Numbered from the stretch's first letter, positions 25,812 through 37,111 are shown. The stretch is DNA of 64,000 nucleotides from Kitasatospora sp. MAP5-34 (GCF_029894335.1 NZ_JARXZC010000044.1:1-64000), one strand, 5' to 3'. The notes: generated by a model not told the origin, from the letters alone. Numbers and translations are program-made.

Positions 25812-27662
25812 TTGACAGTCGACATGCGGACCGTGGACCTGCTCGAGACCGAGCCGCCGTCGGGACGGGTGAGGTTCTCCGTGCTGGGCCCGCTCGTCGT
25901 CGAGGCGGGGGGCCGGTCGGTCCGGCTCGGGTCGCTCAAGCAGCGGCAGGTCCTCGCGCTGCTGCTCTGCCGCGCCAACTCCCCCGTCTCGGTCGACCTG
26001 TTGACCGACACGCTCTGGCAGGGCGAGCCCCCGAGGACCGCCCGCAAGAACCTACAGGTGTACATGTCGGGGCTGCGCAAGCTGCTCGGGGACGAGACCG
26101 GGCACGACCGGCTCGGCCACCACCTCAGCGGCTACCAGCTGCAGGTCGCGCCGGACGAGCTCGACGTGGTCCGCTTCGAAGCGCTCGCCCGCGCCGGACG
26201 GGCCGCCGCCGCCAGGGGCGAGTCCGCCCTGGCGGCGAGGCTGCTCGGCCAGGCACTGGACCTGCGGCGCGGGCAGCCGCTGCTCGGGCTGTGCTGCTCG
26301 GAGCCGCTGCAGGCCGAGGCCGAGCGGCTGGACGCCCGCTACCTGGCTGCCTACGAGGACTGGGCGGAGGCCCAGTTGGAGCTCGGGGACGTGCAGGCGG
26401 TGACGGACGGCATCGGCGAACTGGTGGAGCGTCACCCGCTGCGCGAGCGGCTCCAGGCCGCGCGGATGAGCGCACTGCACCGGTCCGGGCGCCGGACCGA
26501 GGCGCTGTCGGCGTACGACGTCCTCCGGCAGCTGCTGGCCCGCGAACTCGGCCTGGCACCGAGCCCGCCACTGGAGGCTCTCTACCGGTCGATCCTGCAG
26601 GACGGGCCGCAGCCGTTCCGGGGTTCCGCACCCGGCTCCGGGCGCACCCTGCTGCCCCCGGACGCCGCCGACTTCACCGGCCACCGGGCCCAGGTGCGCG
26701 AGCTGACCGAGGCGCTGCGCGGCGGCCGTGGGCAGGTGGCCGTGCTGGTGGGGCCCGCTGGAGTGGGCAAGACCGCGCTCGCGACGCACGTGGCGCATCG
26801 GCTCCGCGAGGACTTCCCGGACGGCCGGCTGCTGGTGAATCTGCGCTCCGATGACGGCACCCCGCGCGGCTGGACCTCGGTGCTCGCCGAGCTGTTGCAG
26901 GTGACCGGCCTGACCGGACGGGTGCCCGAGCTGCCGGGGCAGGCGGCGGCGGTCTGGCGCGGGTGGCTGGCGGACCGGCGGGTGCTGCTGGTGCTCGACG
27001 ACGCCCCGGACGAGTCCGCCGTGCGGGCGCTGCTGCCGGGTTCCTGGGCGGGCGCGGCGATCGTGACGTCCCGGACCCAGCTGGCCGGGCTCGCCCCGGT
27101 GCACCGCGTCGAGGTGCCGCCGTACTCCGACGAGGAGGCGCTCGAGCTCCTCGGGCGGATCATCGGCGGCGACCGGGTCCGTTCGGATCCGGATGCGGCG
27201 CGGCAGATCGTCGCCGCGAGCGGACTGCTGCCCCTGGCGGTGCGGGTGAGCGGACTGCGGCTCGCCGTACTGCGCCACCTCCCGCTCGCGGAGTACGCCG
27301 CCCGGCTCGCCGACCCCGGCACGGTGCTGGACGAACTCGCCGTCGGCGACATCGCGGTCCGCCCCCGGCTGGAGACCGGCTGGCGGGACCTGACCGAAGC
27401 GGGCCGCCGGGCGCTGCTCCGGCTGGGACGGCTGCCGCTGGCGCTGCCGTTCACCCTGCAGGACGCGGCGGCCGCACTGGGCTGCGGATTGAGCGCCGCG
27501 CTACGGGAGTTGGAGTTCCTGATCGACACCGGCGCGGTCACCTCGCCGGCCGCCGAGGTGACCGCGCACGCCGTGCTCTACGCCCTGCCCCGGCTCACCC
27601 AGGTGTACGCGCGAGAGCGGGCGCTGGCGGCGGAGTCGCTTCCCGCCGGGGAGCTACGCTGA
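25812..27662 (+). CDS. SARP/AfsR-type transcriptional regulator with NB-ARC domain
   Basis: 616 aa. N-terminal OmpR-like winged helix (about 20-105, RQVLALLLCRANSPVSVDLL ... ARKNLQVYMSGLRKLL), bacterial transcriptional activation (BTAD) domain (about 118-262), then an NB-ARC ATPase with Walker A GPAGVGKT (314-321) and VLLVLDDAP. It stops before any TPR domain, shorter than AfsR. TTG at 25812 is chosen because GGAGG sits 7 bases upstream; ATG 25824 is an alternative. Probable activator of the adjoining RiPP locus. Its 3' end overlaps the glycosyltransferase gene tail-to-tail by 68 bp. Confidence 0.87.
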   Translation: MTVDMRTVDLLETEPPSGRVRFSVLGPLVVEAGGRSVRLGSLKQRQVLALLLCRANSPVSVDLLTDTLWQGEPPRTARKNLQVYMSGLRKLLGDETGHDRLGHHLSGYQLQVAPDELDVVRFEALARAGRAAAARGESALAARLLGQALDLRRGQPLLGLCCSEPLQAEAERLDARYLAAYEDWAEAQLELGDVQAVTDGIGELVERHPLRERLQAARMSALHRSGRRTEALSAYDVLRQLLARELGLAPSPPLEALYRSILQDGPQPFRGSAPGSGRTLLPPDAADFTGHRAQVRELTEALRGGRGQVAVLVGPAGVGKTALATHVAHRLREDFPDGRLLVNLRSDDGTPRGWTSVLAELLQVTGLTGRVPELPGQAAAVWRGWLADRRVLLVLDDAPDESAVRALLPGSWAGAAIVTSRTQLAGLAPVHRVEVPPYSDEEALELLGRIIGGDRVRSDPDAARQIVAASGLLPLAVRVSGLRLAVLRHLPLAEYAARLADPGTVLDELAVGDIAVRPRLETGWRDLTEAGRRALLRLGRLPLALPFTLQDAAAALGCGLSAALRELEFLIDTGAVTSPAAEVTAHAVLYALPRLTQVYARERALAAESLPAGELR

Positions 27663-28760
27663 CGGCCCGCTCGACGAAGTCGGCGGCGGCCTCGCTCCCG
27701 GAGCGGCGCAGCCGGTCGCCGATCCGGTGCACGTGTGCCGGCAGCTCCCGGTCGGCCAGGGCGCGGGAGATGCCCTCTGCACCGTCCTGGAGGCGCTGGG
27801 CCACGCCCGCGCGCAGGCACGCCTCGGCGAGTACGTGCTGCTCGCCGCCGGCCGGTGCGACCACCAGCGGGCGGCCGTTCAGCAGTGCGGACAGGACGGG
27901 AGCGGAGGTGCCGTTGGTGACCACCACGGAGGCCATCCGCACCAGCGGATCCATCCAGGGCTTGCGCACCGCCAGGATGTCGGTGCCCTCGGCCTGCTGG
28001 GCATCGCCCGAGCGGCCGAGTTCGACCACGGCCTGGAACGGACCTCCGGCGAAGGTCGCGTTGAGCCAGGGCCAGAGGCTGTTGCCGCCGAAGCTGCGGC
28101 CCAGGTGGACGTAGACCACGGGCTTGCCGATCCGCTCCGTGTGCGCGGTGATCCCCCGGAGTTCGGCCTCGTCGGCGGGCGGCTCCCACCAGCACGGTCC
28201 GACGTGCCGGATCCCCTCGGGCAGCGCGGCGCCGGGCAGTTCCAGGGCGGGGTCACCGCGCAGCAGCAGGCCGGAGCCGGCCAGCACCCGCTGCCCGGCC
28301 AGGCCGGCCAGGCCGTCCAGGCCGTCCAGGCCGGTCCGTGGGGCCAACCCAACGCTCTCGCGCGTCCGTTCGTAGTGCTGCACGGTCTCCCGCAGCCGCC
28401 ACTCGCGCTGGACCGGCTCGGCCTGCTCCTCCGGTCCGCCCGGCCGGTAGGGCCACAGGTGCGTGGTCAGCCCGAGGACGACGACCGGTATGTCCAGCAC
28501 CTCCGCCGCGAGCAACGCCCCGTGGGCGAGCACCGAGGTGACCAGCGCCTCGGCCCGGTGCTCGCGGGCCGCGCGGAGTACGGCGTGGAACTGCTGCGTG
28601 CCCTGCCGGAACCAGCGGTCGACCCGGAAGGCCCGCTGCTCCTCGGACCCGGGCACGGGGTCGAGTCGGTGCACGGCGTGACCGCGACGGCTCAGCTCCA
28701 GCCCGACCGCGACGGCCGGGTACCGGAATCCGGGGTCGCTCAGCGGGCAGAGCAGGATGT

Positions 28761-28764
<4 letters not shown>
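27595..28764 (-). CDS. GT-B (GT1/MGT-like) glycosyltransferase of the RiPP locus
   Basis: 389 aa from GTG 28764. N-terminal half begins MNILLCPLSDPGFRYPAVAV (acceptor side). C-terminal half has VYVHLGRSFGG and VTNGTSAPVLSALLNGRPLV...QHVLAEACLRAG, corresponding to the donor-binding region of UDP/TDP-sugar glycosyltransferases; the usual HGG is NGT here. A 9-bp repeat gives GLDGLDGLAGLAG in the linker. Its start overlaps the peptidase stop (GTGA), so it belongs to the operon and probably glycosylates the RiPP or another product. Sugar and acceptor residue are unknown. Confidence 0.82.
28298..28333 (-). repeat. 9-bp tandem repeat in the glycosyltransferase gene
   Basis: Four copies of (G/T)CCAGGCCG-type units, in frame, encoding Gly-Leu-Asp / Gly-Leu-Ala triplets. 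Confidence 0.75.
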
Positions 28765-30839
<2,075 letters not shown>

Positions 30840-30878
30840 CTCGGGCTCCGTTCTCTGATGGTTCGTCACAATGCTTTG

Positions 30879-32117
30879 TCAGACCGCTGGTTCGCGCTCC
30901 ACATCCGGGGTCGGCGCCGGGACCAGGCCCTGCTCACGCAGCAGCGGGAACGCTCCGAGCAGCGTGGCGGCGCCGGTCAGCAGGGCGAGGGCCAGCCAGG
31001 TGTGAGAGACGCCGATCGCCTGCTGGAGCAGGCCGGCCAGGCCGGGGCCGAACGCCGCCATCCCGGCCATCAGCGTGCCCGCAGCGGTGCTGACGCGGCC
31101 GAGCAGCTCATGCGGAATCATCAGCATGAGGGCCTGGCCGACCACGATCCCGGCCGGCGGGGAGAGCAGGAAGAACACCGTGAGGAGGCCGCCCATCACC
31201 CAGCTGGAGGAGGTGAAGGCGAAGGCGGTCAGGCAGGTCGTTCCCAGGACTCCGACGCCCACCAGAATCGTTCCGGGCGCGAGTCTGCGGACGATCCTCG
31301 TCGCGAGCACGGCGCCGATCACCGCACCGACCCCCGCGCAGGCGAGCACCACGCCGACCGTGGCACTGCTCTCGCCCTGGGCGTGAAGGGCCACCACGAT
31401 CGCCACATCGATGGCCGCGCCGACGAGGTTGACCGCGCCGGCGAAGAGCAGCGCACGCAGCAGGACCGGCTGTCGGCCCAGCCAGCGGATGCCTGCGGTG
31501 AGCCGGCGGTCGGCCTGTCCGGCGGTCGGCTTGGGCCGGGAGCGGATGGTGATCCTGAAGATCAGCACCGCTGACACGGCGTAGGACGCGGAGTCGCAGA
31601 GGAAAGGCAGGACGCGGTCCACGGAGAACAGCCAGCCGCCCAGCAGTGGCCCGGCCAGCCCGGCGACCGACGCGGAGGTCTGGCTGCGCCCGAGCGCCTC
31701 GGCGAGGTGTTCCTTCGGCACGACATCGCGCGCCGCCACCGTACTCGCCGGGCCGAACAGTGCACTGGCGACGCCCTCCACCAGTGCCACCACCAGCAGT
31801 TGGGGGTAGCTCAGCAGGCCGGTCGCCGCGAGCACCGGGATGCTGCCGACGGCGGCGAAGCGCACCAGATCCGTCCAGAGCATCAGCCACCGGCGGTCGA
31901 GCCGGTCGACCAGGTGCCCGGCGGGCAGCCGGCACACCGTCCGGGTCAGCAGCGAGCCGGAGGCGACCATGCCCGCCTGGGCGGCGCTGCCGCCCAGGCT
32001 CAGCACCAGCAGCGGGTACGCGAGCAGCGATATCTGCGATCCGAAGATCGAAATCGCCTGCCCCGCCCAGTACCGCTGGAAGTCCCGGTTGCCGCGTAGT
32101 CCACTGGCCTTCGCCAT
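30879..32117 (-). CDS. MFS transporter (enterobactin-exporter-like), likely peptide exporter
   Basis: 412 aa from ATG 32117 (MAKASGLRGNRDF). Twelve predicted TM helices. The N-terminal NRDFQRYWAGQAISIFGSQI and AGHLVDRLDRRWLM motifs place it in the MFS_3/EntS-like group that exports small molecules and peptides. It lies 17 bp after the radical SAM gene and 39 bp before the peptidase start, so it is part of the RiPP operon, giving export or self-protection. Confidence 0.88.
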   Translation of the reverse strand: MAKASGLRGNRDFQRYWAGQAISIFGSQISLLAYPLLVLSLGGSAAQAGMVASGSLLTRTVCRLPAGHLVDRLDRRWLMLWTDLVRFAAVGSIPVLAATGLLSYPQLLVVALVEGVASALFGPASTVAARDVVPKEHLAEALGRSQTSASVAGLAGPLLGGWLFSVDRVLPFLCDSASYAVSAVLIFRITIRSRPKPTAGQADRRLTAGIRWLGRQPVLLRALLFAGAVNLVGAAIDVAIVVALHAQGESSATVGVVLACAGVGAVIGAVLATRIVRRLAPGTILVGVGVLGTTCLTAFAFTSSSWVMGGLLTVFFLLSPPAGIVVGQALMLMIPHELLGRVSTAAGTLMAGMAAFGPGLAGLLQQAIGVSHTWLALALLTGAATLLGAFPLLREQGLVPAPTPDVEREPAV

Positions 32118-32134
32118 CGGTCGACCTTCCTGGG

Positions 32135-33325
32135 TCAGAGCTTCCCGCTCGCGTGGAGGTGGTCGAGGAAGGCGGCGTCGACCCGGTCCCGGAACTCCGC
32201 GCGGGCCGCTGCGGAGTCCGCGTGCTGGTAGAAGTCGCCGCAGGACGCCCAGCGGCCCTCGGTGCGATCGGAGGGAAGGTAGCCCTCGCTGACCGTGCCG
32301 ACCTCCCAGCCGGGCTTGCCGGCCGTCTCCCAGCAGCTGTAGAGCACGCCGTCGGCGTTGACCACCGCGCCCTGCTTGCCGTCCGGGACGGTGCAGATCA
32401 CACAGGATGAGTTGGCAGTCGGACGGCCGACGGCGAAGCCGTGCTCCAGCGCACGGATCTGCCAGCCGGTCATCCGGTCGGCCATCTCGCGGGTGTGCTG
32501 CAGCTCGTTCCCGTAGCCGACGCCGACGTCGCCGAGGAAGGCGAAGTAGATCGTGCAACGGGAGGGGTCGAGCTCGGCTGCCAGCCGGTCCACAAGCGCG
32601 TCCGTACGGTCGGCGGTGTGGTGCGAGACATTGACCCTGAAGCTCCAGCGCAGCGGGGTCTCATCGGTGGCTCGGACGACGTTGGCGATGATCGCGTCGA
32701 AGGTGCCCTTGCCGGACCGGGTGACCCGGATGGAGTCGTGCTCCGTCTGGTCACCGTCGAAGGTGATCTGGACGGAGGAGAGCCCCGCGTCGGCCAGCTG
32801 CCGGGCGACCGTCCGGGTGAGCAGAGTGCCGTTGGAGGTCATGCTTGCCGACATGGTCCCCAACTCGCTTGCCCGGGTGAGGGTTTCGACGCACCCTCGG
32901 GGGTTGAGCAGCGGCTCGCCGCCGAACAGCAGCAGGGAGAGGCGATCCAGACCGGCCTCGGCCATCCGCTGCCTGGTGAAGTCCATCACCGGGCCGATGG
33001 TCTGGGAGGTCAGCCGGGAGTGCGTGATCCGCGGGGGGCGACTGCCGCCGGTCGGGTCCTGTCCCGTGTTCTGGAAGCAGTACCCGCAGCCGAGGTTGCA
33101 GTCCGTGCTGGTCAGCACCGTCAGCGAGTAGGATCGCTGCGTCTTGGGCTCGTACAGCCCGGCGTCGCGCAGGTACTGCTCGGTCCCGGGGCGGATGGTG
33201 CCGTCCTGGTCGACCTGGTGCGGGCGCAGCCGAGCGGTTCCCCGGTTGCCGACGAACCACCATCCCGACGGCGATTTGATGAGCCGCTCCTGGCGGAGGC
33301 CGTCAACGGCGGATGATGCGGTCAA
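32135..33325 (-). CDS. Radical SAM/SPASM-like peptide maturase
   Basis: 396 aa. Residues 1-60 form an N-terminal leader-binding-like region. The radical SAM core has C76-x3-C80-x2-C83 (CNLGCGYC), GGEP (135-138) and SNGTLL. The C-terminal part carries C308, C311, C331 and C362 (SSCVICT, LYSCWET, SCGDFY), which fits one auxiliary iron-sulfur cluster (twitch/short SPASM). Such enzymes modify ribosomal peptides by C-S, C-C or C-O bonds or epimerisation. It directly follows three precursor genes. The chemistry is not predictable from motifs, but Cys in every core suggests a thioether. Confidence 0.88.
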   Translation of the reverse strand: MTASSAVDGLRQERLIKSPSGWWFVGNRGTARLRPHQVDQDGTIRPGTEQYLRDAGLYEPKTQRSYSLTVLTSTDCNLGCGYCFQNTGQDPTGGSRPPRITHSRLTSQTIGPVMDFTRQRMAEAGLDRLSLLLFGGEPLLNPRGCVETLTRASELGTMSASMTSNGTLLTRTVARQLADAGLSSVQITFDGDQTEHDSIRVTRSGKGTFDAIIANVVRATDETPLRWSFRVNVSHHTADRTDALVDRLAAELDPSRCTIYFAFLGDVGVGYGNELQHTREMADRMTGWQIRALEHGFAVGRPTANSSCVICTVPDGKQGAVVNADGVLYSCWETAGKPGWEVGTVSEGYLPSDRTEGRWASCGDFYQHADSAAARAEFRDRVDAAFLDHLHASGKL

Positions 33326-33443
33326 GGGTGACCTCCCGTGAGTGGCAGGCCCAAGTCAGGACCGTCCGTGAACGTGCCGTGGGTGGCGGCGGGCGCCTGT
33401 GCGCATTCGTCGCCACCCACGGTGGACCTCGGGTGAAGTACCG

Positions 33444-33587
33444 TCAGTCGAGCATGTAGTTGTGAATCTCGCAGGAGCCGGGCAGCTGCTCTCCCTCAGC
33501 GTTGTGCGCGACCACCTCGGGAGTCTCGTCTCCCGGCTCGTCGGGCCCAGGAGCGCTGGTCTGTCGGCCTGCTGATACATCTGCCAT
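33444..33587 (-). CDS. RiPP precursor peptide 1 (PEVVAH family)
   Basis: 47 aa from ATG 33587 with AGGAG upstream. Acidic leader ending in PEVVAHNAEGEQLPG, followed by SCEIHNYMLD. It shares PEVVAH, the AEGE stretch and the LPG-Cys junction with precursor 2. Cleavage after the Pro would leave GSCEIHNYMLD. Located 118 bp upstream of the radical SAM gene. No known RiPP class is recognised from the core. Confidence 0.78.
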   Translation of the reverse strand: MADVSAGRQTSAPGPDEPGDETPEVVAHNAEGEQLPGSCEIHNYMLD

Positions 33588-33622
33588 CGACGCGGGATCT
33601 CCTGACAGGGAGCGATGGAGGC

Positions 33623-33766
33623 TCAGACCTGCTCGCAGCTGAGAGGGCATCCGGGCAGGACTTCGCCCTCGGCACCGTGCGCGACGACCTCGGGGGCGTC
33701 GGCGCCCAACTCGTCCTGTGCAGGACCTGCGCCCGGCTGATCTGTACTGACGTGCGAAGTGCGCAT
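33623..33766 (-). CDS. RiPP precursor peptide 2 (PEVVAH family)
   Basis: 47 aa from ATG 33766, with TGGAGG five bases upstream (clear ribosome site). Leader contains APEVVAHGAEGEVLPG, core CPLSCEQV with two Cys. Same length as precursor 1. Cleavage after Pro gives GCPLSCEQV. A longer upstream in-frame start (33805) lacks a site. Confidence 0.78.
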   Translation of the reverse strand: MRTSHVSTDQPGAGPAQDELGADAPEVVAHGAEGEVLPGCPLSCEQV

Positions 33767-33863
33767 GGGAGCCTCCAGTGGGAGGCCGTTGTCGGCGGGA
33801 TCCACCGTTGGTGGAACGAGGCCGGTCGGCGTCGGGTCCTGCCGACGCCGACCGGCCTCGGAC

Positions 33864-33986
33864 TCACTCCTCGCCGATGATGATGTGCACGCCGCAACCG
33901 GGGGCGTCCTCGGCCTCGCTGTGGGCGACGACCTCGGGGGCGTCGGTCTCCTCGGTCACGGGCTTCTCGTTCTGGTTCTCCGCCAT
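33864..33986 (-). CDS. RiPP precursor peptide 3 (PEVVAH family)
   Basis: 40 aa from ATG 33986. Leader with TDAPEVVAHSEAEDAPG, core CGVHIIIGEE with one Cys. First precursor of the operon; the DNA around PEVVAH is nearly identical to precursor 2 (gcgacgacctcgggggcgtc on + strand in both), so the genes arose by duplication while cores diverged. Cleavage after Pro gives GCGVHIIIGEE. Confidence 0.78.
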   Translation of the reverse strand: MAENQNEKPVTEETDAPEVVAHSEAEDAPGCGVHIIIGEE

Positions 33987-34119
33987 GGGAGCCTGCCTCT
34001 CGGGTCTTCCGCCGGCCTGTCCGGCTGCTGGTGGAGACTCTGCCGGGGTCGGGTTGGAGAGCGGTTCGGAGCCGGTTCGAGAACGCTGAACGCGCTGGTC
34101 AGGACGGGTGAATGAAAGC

Positions 34120-34847
34120 TCAGCCGGCGTGAAGGATCCGAAAGCGATCGGGTTCGGCCGGATCCCGGTCGACGACTTGGATCGGCGTCCAAGCCCATTG
34201 CCAGACGCTGATGCCTGGTGTGCGGGAGAACCGGATCTGCCCACGGGTGCCTTCGACCGCGACGCGCGGCCAGGCTTCGGCGATGCGGGCTCGGTCCGCG
34301 CCGTGGGAACGCAGCACATCGGCGAGGACGGCGACCGTGTCATAGCCCTCGAAGGCGACGAAGGAGGGCGCTTCGGCCAGCCGCTCGCGCAGGGCCGTCT
34401 CGACTCGTACACCGAGTGGGCCGAGGCGCTCGGGCAGGTAGCGCAAGAACGGGATCGCGGCGCTGTCGTCGCCCAGCAACGTCGCCCATTCGGCGAACTC
34501 CGGTTGCCCGGCCGGAGCGCCGATCATGAGCTCGGCGAGGCGCTGGTCGCGGCGGACAGCCTTGACGATCGAGACCGCCGGCTCCGGGTGGCCGGCCAGC
34601 AGAAGGAGGGCTGTCGCGCGATGGTCGACGAGTTGGTCGCACACGGCCGTGGGGCCGAGCGCGCGCAGGTCGAGCTCGATGACGGTGCCGCCGCGTCATT
34701 GACTTCACGAACGGCCAGCTCGAGTCCAGCGAGCAAGTGCCGGCCCGCCTCGACCCAGCCAGGCCGAGTCAGCGGAACGAGAGCGCCGATCTTGACGGAC
34801 GATCCGCCAGTCCGCTCCGCTCCGGGTGGCGATGCTGGCGTATTCAT
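34120..34847 (-). pseudogene. Decayed periplasmic-binding-protein (branched-chain amino acid type) gene
   Basis: The start at 34847 encodes IGALVPLTRPGWVEAGRHLL...LAVREVNDAA, the N-terminus of a Peripla_BP_6-type receptor. Near 34690 the frame shifts; the other frame continues with VIELDLRALGPTAVCDQLVD ... FAEWATLLGDDSAAIPF ... WQWAWTPIQVVDRD to TGA at 34120. The join also skips roughly the first-lobe middle expected in full proteins (about 340 aa; only ~240 here), so an internal deletion plus frame change killed it. Adjacent to the RiPP precursors; it may once have been part of that locus. Confidence 0.7.
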
Positions 34848-35137
34848 ATGTTGACATCTCCCGTGTGACGACTCGGTTGTGGTCTGTCCGGATCGCAGAG
34901 TGGCAAGCTGGTGATCAACATTCTCTGGTTCGCCTTCGACTGCGGCTTTGTGTACACCGCGCTGCGCTACGGTCCACCCCAGTTTCCCTGGCTCTCGCCG
35001 TACATCAGGATTCGGGCCGCTGACGTTTGTCCCGGGCCGGCGGAGCGCTGCTACGCTCGCTGACCCTCCCTCAGAAGCGACCAGCTGAACGGATGGCTTG
35101 TCGAGCAGGCCGTCCGTGCACTCCAGGAGGGACCGGA
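34848..35137. other. Intergenic region, no gene seen
   Basis: About 290 bp without a plausible coding frame. It contains TTGACA at 34851 on the + strand, and would hold the promoter of the minus-strand RiPP region if transcription starts upstream of the pseudogene. Confidence 0.4.
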
Positions 35138-35272
<135 letters not shown>

Positions 35273-35388
35273 TCCAACCTAACCCAGCATCAACTGCGCC
35301 CCCCGGGCCCGTTGTTGCCCCGACGCTCGGTGGCTACCGTTGAGTACGTGGAACGGGTGACGACGAGCTCTGACGGGGAGGATGTCCG

Positions 35389-36258
35389 GTGGCGGTTCAC
35401 GGGGGTGGCGTGGTCGGTGCGGGGCTGGAGATCACCCGGCTCGGCGGCCTGTGGCGGGTGACCCGGCCCTGGCATCCCGGGCTGCGCCCGTTCGTGCGCA
35501 GCTACGCCGGCTACTGGGAGCGGGTGACCTCGCCGTACCAGGTGCGGCTGATCCCGACCGGTCGGGCCGTGGTGGTGATCAGCCTGGCGGAGCCGTTCAC
35601 CCGGGTCCGGCGGCTGGGGGAGCCGGACCCGGGCAGCGGGCGGATCGGTTCGCTGGTCGTGGGCCTGGAGGACAGGCCCGCGCTGTGCGAGCACCCCGGC
35701 GGCCAGGAGGCGATCCGGGTGGAGCTCACGCCGCTGGGCGCCTACCGGCTGTTCGCCCTGCCGATGGGCGAGTTGACCAACCAGGTGGTCGAGCTGCGTG
35801 ACGTGCTGGGGCCCGGGGCCGGGGTGCTGGTGGAGCGGCTGGCGGCCCTCCGGGACTGGGCGGCCAGGTTCGACCTGCTGGACGCCGCGCTGCTGGCCCG
35901 ACTCGAGCTCGGCCCGGACCCGGCGCCGGAGGTCGGGCACGCCTGGCGACTGCTCTACGGTAGGGCCGGAGCGGTGCCCATCGCCCGGATCGCCGCCGAA
36001 GTGGGCTGGAGCCAGAAGCACTTGATCCGCCGCTTCACCGAACAGGTCGGTCTGACGCCCAAGATGTCCGCCCGGGTGCTGCGCTTCCACCACGCGGTGG
36101 GCATGCTCGGCCGCAGGGACCTGAATCTCGCCGGGATCTCCGCAGCCTGCGGCTTCTACGACCAGGCCCACCTCAGCCGCGAGTTCCGGGCCCTGGCCGG
36201 CACCACCCCGGGCCGGATGGCGGCCGGCCGCCGGGTGGAAGGGGCCCTCCCCTTGTGA
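35389..36258 (+). CDS. AraC-family transcriptional regulator
   Basis: 289 aa from GTG 35389. N-terminal cupin-like sensor (RPFVRSYAGYWE, LIPTGRAVVVISL), C-terminal AraC double HTH (IARIAAEVGWSQKHLIRRF, ISAACGFYDQAHLSREFRALAGTTP). Closest to the group that controls small-molecule stress or degradation genes. Convergent with the TetR gene; its own target is not evident from neighbours. Confidence 0.85.
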   Translation: MAVHGGGVVGAGLEITRLGGLWRVTRPWHPGLRPFVRSYAGYWERVTSPYQVRLIPTGRAVVVISLAEPFTRVRRLGEPDPGSGRIGSLVVGLEDRPALCEHPGGQEAIRVELTPLGAYRLFALPMGELTNQVVELRDVLGPGAGVLVERLAALRDWAARFDLLDAALLARLELGPDPAPEVGHAWRLLYGRAGAVPIARIAAEVGWSQKHLIRRFTEQVGLTPKMSARVLRFHHAVGMLGRRDLNLAGISAACGFYDQAHLSREFRALAGTTPGRMAAGRRVEGALPL

Positions 36259-36323
36259 GGACGGGGTTTCTCCAAGCCAGGCCGCCGCCGACGCCCGCCG
36301 ACGCCCGCCAGCCCTCGCCCCCG

Positions 36324-36920
36324 TCAGCCGGGGGACTCCAGGGCGGCGAAGGCCTCGTCGAGCAGGCTCACGATCGCTGCGGGGAAGGGGCGTTCCCCCT
36401 CCAGGTCCGCGTGGGCGATCAGCGCGCTGCGCATGGCCGCGACGGCGGCCCGGGCCAGGACCGACGCCCGCAGCGACACTGGTCCCGCACCGCCCATCCG
36501 TGCGTGCAGCGCCTCGGCGATGCCCGTCTCGAACTCGAACAGGACGGGACGGCCCGGGCGGGTGGGCGCGGAGACGAAGCGCGCGGGCGGTCCGCTGAAC
36601 AGCACCGCGAAGCCGGAACCCCGCTCGCCGCCGACGGTGAGCAGGGCGGCCAGGACCGCCCGCAGGGGCGGCTCGTCCGCCGGGCGCCGCCGGATCCCCT
36701 CGGCCAGGAGTGGCACCAGGTCGCTGAGCTCGCCCAGCACCAGGTCTTCCTTGGACGGGAAGTACCGGAAGAAGGTGCGCTCGGTGACCGACGCGGCTGC
36801 GGCGATGTCCTTGACGGTGGTGGCGTCGTAGCCGCGCTCCTCGAACATCCGCAGTGCGGCCTGGTGGAGGGCCTCTCGCGTGGCCGCCTTGTGCTGGGCG
36901 CGCCGTCCGGTCTCGTTCAC
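36324..36920 (-). CDS. TetR-family repressor of the adjacent MMPL transporter
   Basis: 198 aa. N-terminal TetR HTH (ALHQAALRMFEERGYDATTV, then ASVTERTFFRYFPSKEDLV). The C-terminal ligand-binding half is diverged. Divergently transcribed from the MMPL gene, with three copies of an almost perfect palindrome between them, so it very probably represses both. Confidence 0.88.
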   Translation of the reverse strand: MNETGRRAQHKAATREALHQAALRMFEERGYDATTVKDIAAAASVTERTFFRYFPSKEDLVLGELSDLVPLLAEGIRRRPADEPPLRAVLAALLTVGGERGSGFAVLFSGPPARFVSAPTRPGRPVLFEFETGIAEALHARMGGAGPVSLRASVLARAAVAAMRSALIAHADLEGERPFPAAIVSLLDEAFAALESPG

Positions 36921-36950
36921 CCAGGCATTCTGGCACGGCCGGGACGGCGT

Positions 36951-36966
36951 CTGTCAGGACTGACAG
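36951..36966. promoter_or_regulatory. TetR operator copy 1
   Basis: CTGTCAGGACTGACAG: arms CTGTCAG/CTGACAG around a 2-bp centre, 31 bp upstream of the tetR start. Confidence 0.75.
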
Positions 36967-37020
36967 GTCGGGCCGACGGGTGGGACCGACAGGTGGGACC
37001 GATGGGCACCCCGAGAAAAT

Positions 37021-37036
37021 GTGTCAGTCCTGACAG
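37021..37036. promoter_or_regulatory. TetR operator copy 2
   Basis: GTGTCAGTCCTGACAG, same dyad in reverse orientation, in the MMPL promoter. Confidence 0.75.
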
Positions 37037-37046
37037 ATACCGTATC

Positions 37047-37062
37047 GTGTCAGGACTGACAG
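37047..37062. promoter_or_regulatory. TetR operator copy 3
   Basis: GTGTCAGGACTGACAG, centre 26 bp from copy 2 and 50 bp before the MMPL start. Confidence 0.75.
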
Positions 37063-37111
37063 ATTTCGCGTGCGCCGTCCCCGCGCACCTGCGTGAAGGA
37101 GCCACCCGCCC

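Noticed and set aside
34826..35023. Small + strand ORF between the receptor pseudogene and the propeller fragment
   Set aside because: No ribosome site, no similarity, poor codon bias.
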